Positions 6,456 to 8,407 of a DNA stretch of 8,407 nt are shown here, piece by piece (positions within the stretch are counted from its first letter, which is position 1; the number at the start of each line of letters is the position of its first letter). Both the position numbers and the translations under genes were made by a program. The notes under the pieces are model-generated. The model was not told the origin of the DNA and made no database searches. It saw nothing but the letters and a program-made list of their open reading frames with translations. The DNA lies in assembly GCA_029259675.1 (NCBI GenBank), contig JAJDES010000462.1, forward strand, positions 1 through 8,407. The letters are read 5' to 3'. Origin of the DNA: Planctomycetota bacterium. Its GTDB lineage: Bacteria > Planctomycetota > UBA1135 > GCA-002686595.

Positions 6456-7607
6456 TTAGATATCGGAAACTTTCGCGAAGACCTGTGCGGCTTGGTAAAT
6501 GTCATGGAAGTCGTGGCCGCCCCAGGGGCTCTCGATGATGAGCTCTTTTTGCAAGCCTTGCACTTTGCTGCGAGCGAATTTCTTGATTCGCTTTTGGATG
6601 CCCTTGCGCCACTCGCGCCAGCGCTGCGACTTCTTCATTCTTCCGTTTAGGTCCTTGCGCAGAACTTGAATGGCATCGCGGTAGGAGTCGTGACCGTGGG
6701 AGACATAGCGCTCGGCATCCTCGATCATTCCCTTCAGGTAAGGCACCAGGTCCATCTCCATACTGCGCTCGCGCTCGCCCAATTTCAGTCGTGTGCGCTC
6801 GATGGTGTCCAGCGTACCGTTGGTCACCGTGATCAATTCAGGATATGGGGTGTGACTGAAGCCCCCTTCGAAGCAGGCAAATTGCTTCAAGAAGCCCAAG
6901 TAGTGCTGCGGATTGATCAGTGCACCCGGTCCGTAGGACTGCAAGTTCTTGCCCCACAACATCATGATGCGGCCCAACTCCAGCATGACCGGACGCTCGG
7001 AAAGCAGCAGGATTCCGCCCGATGCATCCGGCGCCCATTCGCCAAAGGCACGGCCGTGCTTGGCGCGAATGCCCTCAACTAAGCTGCGCTTGACCGCGCA
7101 GTTTAGATAGCGCGGCATCGAGCTTTGAAATTTGCTCAGCACCCCCCTCAGCATGGATTCGGTGTCCACTTCGCGCACTCGATTGGCATGCGCCCGGCGA
7201 TAGCGAATGAAATTCCCGCGCTCTTCCCCACCGTCGTCGTAGCAATAGGTGGCCTTGCGAAAGCGCAAGATCTCTGCGTCGGGGCGATTTTCAATGACCT
7301 GGCTTAAGTGCGCCAAGGCGCCCGGCACGAGCGCGTCGTCATCGCACAAGAACAGGATCCAGTCTCCGTGTGCGTGGCCCAAAGCAAACTCGAAGTGGTC
7401 CACCATCGACAGCTGGCGCTCCGTCTTCACAACTCGCAAAGCGGGCGAAGCTTCGGCCCCCAGCAGCTGCTCTGTTCCGTCCGTTGAGCTGTTGTTGCTG
7501 ACGACAACCTCGTGTGTCGGTCCTTCTTGCTCGATTGCCGAGCGCAGGGCCTTGCCGAGCAGCTCACAGCGATTGAGCGTGGGAATGACGATCGAGAATT
7601 GAACCAT
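6456..7607 (-). CDS. family 2 glycosyltransferase
   Basis: The enzyme transfers a sugar from a nucleotide-sugar donor, most likely to a cell-surface glycan. I chose the ATG at 7607 (383 residues) because the protein then begins M-V-Q-F-S-I-V-I-P-T-L-N-R, the usual first strand of a GT-A fold. An in-frame ATG at 7655 would add 16 residues with no family character. The N-terminal third holds V-S-N-N-S-S-T-D-G-T (about 36-45) and L-F-L-C-D-D-D-A (about 85-92), the D-x-D-type metal and nucleotide-sugar site. A-P-D-A-S-G-G near 193 may supply the catalytic-base region. Residues about 325-350 form a strongly basic, Trp-containing segment (M-K-K-S-Q-R-W-R-E-W-R-K), which could bind the inner membrane peripherally; there is no clear transmembrane helix. 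It is divergent from a nucleotide-sugar synthesis gene at 8140, consistent with a polysaccharide locus. Donor and acceptor cannot be read from sequence. Confidence 0.92.
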   Translation of the reverse strand: MVQFSIVIPTLNRCELLGKALRSAIEQEGPTHEVVVSNNSSTDGTEQLLGAEASPALRVVKTERQLSMVDHFEFALGHAHGDWILFLCDDDALVPGALAHLSQVIENRPDAEILRFRKATYCYDDGGEERGNFIRYRRAHANRVREVDTESMLRGVLSKFQSSMPRYLNCAVKRSLVEGIRAKHGRAFGEWAPDASGGILLLSERPVMLELGRIMMLWGKNLQSYGPGALINPQHYLGFLKQFACFEGGFSHTPYPELITVTNGTLDTIERTRLKLGERERSMEMDLVPYLKGMIEDAERYVSHGHDSYRDAIQVLRKDLNGRMKKSQRWREWRKGIQKRIKKFARSKVQGLQKELIIESPWGGHDFHDIYQAAQVFAKVSDI

Positions 7608-7610
7608 AGT

Positions 7611-7624
7611 CGATTGCGAAATCG
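7611..7624 (-). promoter_or_regulatory. stem-loop immediately before the glycosyltransferase start codon
   Basis: CGATT (7611-7615) and AATCG (7620-7624) make a perfect 5-bp stem with a 4-nt loop. On the minus strand it ends 3 nt before the ATG at 7607, where a ribosome binding site would normally lie. No Shine-Dalgarno sequence is present at that position; a GGAGG at 7636-7640 is 28 nt away, too far to serve this start. The hairpin could modulate translation, but a 5-bp stem is not significant alone. Confidence 0.2.
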
Positions 7625-7670
7625 GGGGCAGCAGGCCTCCCTGCAGCGTGGGCACGCAAAATCAAGCTGA

Positions 7671-7686
7671 GGAAGTTTAGACTTCC
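7671..7686. promoter_or_regulatory. perfect inverted repeat in the divergent region, possible operator
   Basis: GGAAGT (7671-7676) and ACTTCC (7681-7686) are perfect inverted repeats around TTAG. The element lies 64 bp upstream of the glycosyltransferase ATG, within an A/T-richer patch of an otherwise GC-rich gap. It could be a regulator-binding site or a leader hairpin. No second copy was noticed in the window. Confidence 0.2.
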
Positions 7687-8139
7687 AAACGGTCCCTCGC
7701 TCCACCGAGGCGGCGCTTCTTAGCGTCAAGGCCCGTGCTGCGCCCTTGGCTCCAGCGCTTGGACTCGCCGATTCCCGTCGATTCGAAGCGTAGTTAGCGG
7801 CCGAATTCCCAATATGCCGCGCCTGCGGCCGTGAACGCATTGGCCGGCCCTGGACACCGCCGCCGTCCGCAGATGCCGGCGAATTCAACCGGTCGCCCAT
7901 GGAAGGCATCCGCGCGCGGTGGCCCCCCTTACGCGCTCAGTCATCTCTCTTTGATCTGCGCGCTTGAATTCGAGCCGAGTCCCCTGGACCATGACGGCTG
8001 GGCAAGAGTCCCAAATCAGCGATCACAAGCTCGAGCGCGACCCCTGCGGGTAGTTGGCCTTGCGCACAGCCCTCGCTGCTCTGTTCGATTTCAATCGGCG
8101 CCATCTCCACTCGCCTTCCACGCAAAAACAAAGCGCACT

Positions 8140-8407
8140 ATGAAAGTCGTCATTTTGGCCGGAGGACGCGGAACCAGGCTCCAGGAGGAGACTCGCGCCA
8201 AGCCCAAGCCCATGGTCGAAGTCGGGGGGCAACCCATCCTTTGGCATATCATGAAACACTTCGCCCACTACGGGCACGAGGATTTCTATGTGGCCCTGGG
8301 TTATTTGGGCGAAGTGATCAAGCGCTTCTTCCTCGGATACCACCCGCTCCAATTTGATTCGCTGCATCGGGACTTTCGGGTCAACCTAGGCAATGGAGAA
8401 TGCGAAC
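8140..8407 (+). CDS. rfbF: glucose-1-phosphate cytidylyltransferase, 3' end outside the window
   Basis: The enzyme converts alpha-D-glucose 1-phosphate and CTP to CDP-glucose and diphosphate, the first step toward CDP-3,6-dideoxyhexoses and related sugars of O-antigens and other surface glycans. Only the first 89 codons are present; the frame runs off the right edge. They begin M-K-V-V-I-L-A-G-G-R-G-T-R-L, the nucleotidyltransferase signature loop. Next come K-P-K-P-M-V-E-V-G-G, P-I-L-W-H-I-M-K-H and H-Y-G-H-E-D-F, which favour the RfbF subgroup over glucose-1-phosphate thymidylyl- or uridylyltransferases. G-Y-L-G-E-V-I-K-R-F-F follows. The ATG at 8140 gives exactly the family N-terminus, and no ribosome binding site precedes it. 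A CDP-glucose 4,6-dehydratase would be expected just beyond the edge. The main alternative is another sugar-phosphate nucleotidyltransferase subgroup. Confidence 0.88.
   Translation, partial: MKVVILAGGRGTRLQEETRAKPKPMVEVGGQPILWHIMKHFAHYGHEDFYVALGYLGEVIKRFFLGYHPLQFDSLHRDFRVNLGNGECE

Larger units (their letters stand above)
7608..8139. other. 532-bp divergent intergenic region without a supported gene
   Basis: This gap separates the minus-strand glycosyltransferase from the plus-strand cytidylyltransferase and should contain both promoters and 5' leaders. Frames open in it give compositions rich in Arg, Ser, Pro and Ala with no recognisable motif, as expected from chance frames in GC-rich DNA. 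I found no good -35/-10 pair and no RNA gene. It holds the two short inverted repeats listed separately. It is much longer than the other gaps in the window (55 to 117 bp). Confidence 0.55.

Noticed and set aside
7631..7644. GCAGG/CCTGC stem and embedded GGAGG upstream of the glycosyltransferase
   Set aside because: The GGAGG is 28 nt from the ATG, too far to be its ribosome binding site, no standard start codon lies at the right distance, and the 5-bp stem is expected by chance.
7427..7909. Minus-strand open frame of 160 codons covering the glycosyltransferase start and part of the divergent gap
   Set aside because: It overlaps the well-supported N-terminus of the glycosyltransferase in another frame and has chance-like composition (many Arg and Ser) with no recognisable motif. 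An isolated C-P-R-C is not enough.
7937..8131. Minus-strand open frame of 64 codons in the divergent gap
   Set aside because: No ribosome binding site, no recognisable family and no neighbour in the same direction within operon distance. It cannot be told from a chance open frame.
1..8407. CRISPR array, tRNA or rRNA gene, transposase, integrase, phage or toxin-antitoxin genes
   Set aside because: No direct-repeat array, cloverleaf, rRNA-like stretch or characteristic protein motif was seen on either strand. Coding regions account for nearly all of the window.

Overview
The window is bacterial and protein-dense: five protein-coding genes, two of them cut by or open to the window edges. No rRNA, tRNA, CRISPR array, insertion sequence or phage gene was seen. 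It is moderately GC-rich (about 60% by eye), and no clear Shine-Dalgarno sequence sits at a normal distance before any start. The gene mix suggests a Planctomycetota- or Acidobacteriota-like organism: a very large TPR/FG-GAP/UnbV protein, a lipoprotein of the sulfatase/alkaline-phosphatase superfamily, and a surface-polysaccharide locus. This placement rests on gene families only and is tentative.

Layout. Positions 3-3617 (+) encode most of a giant, probably exported protein with TPR repeats, a seven-unit calcium-binding FG-GAP propeller, an ASPIC/UnbV domain and a long C-terminal module. Its reading frame is open to the left edge, so its N-terminus is probably missing. It converges on a minus-strand series read from right to left: a family 2 glycosyltransferase (7607-6456), a BtuF-like cobalamin-binding-protein homologue (6342-5407) and a sulfatase-fold lipoprotein (5289-3673). 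Gaps of about 115 bp separate these three, so they may be co-transcribed or separately promoted. After a 532-bp divergent gap, a glucose-1-phosphate cytidylyltransferase gene starts at 8140 (+) and leaves the window.

How they may work together. The right end looks like the edge of a cell-surface glycan locus: the cytidylyltransferase makes CDP-glucose, the usual precursor of CDP-dideoxyhexoses, and the divergent glycosyltransferase could add sugars to such a glycan. The left half encodes envelope proteins, the propeller protein and the lipoprotein hydrolase. No pathway links the BtuF-like protein to its neighbours.

The least ordinary points are the composite propeller protein of unknown function, the sulfatase-fold enzyme with Thr where the formylglycine precursor should be, and the BtuF-like protein without a signal peptide but with a conserved-looking set of cysteines. 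I found no convincing new multigene system. The short stem-loops listed are individually near chance expectation and are marked as such.
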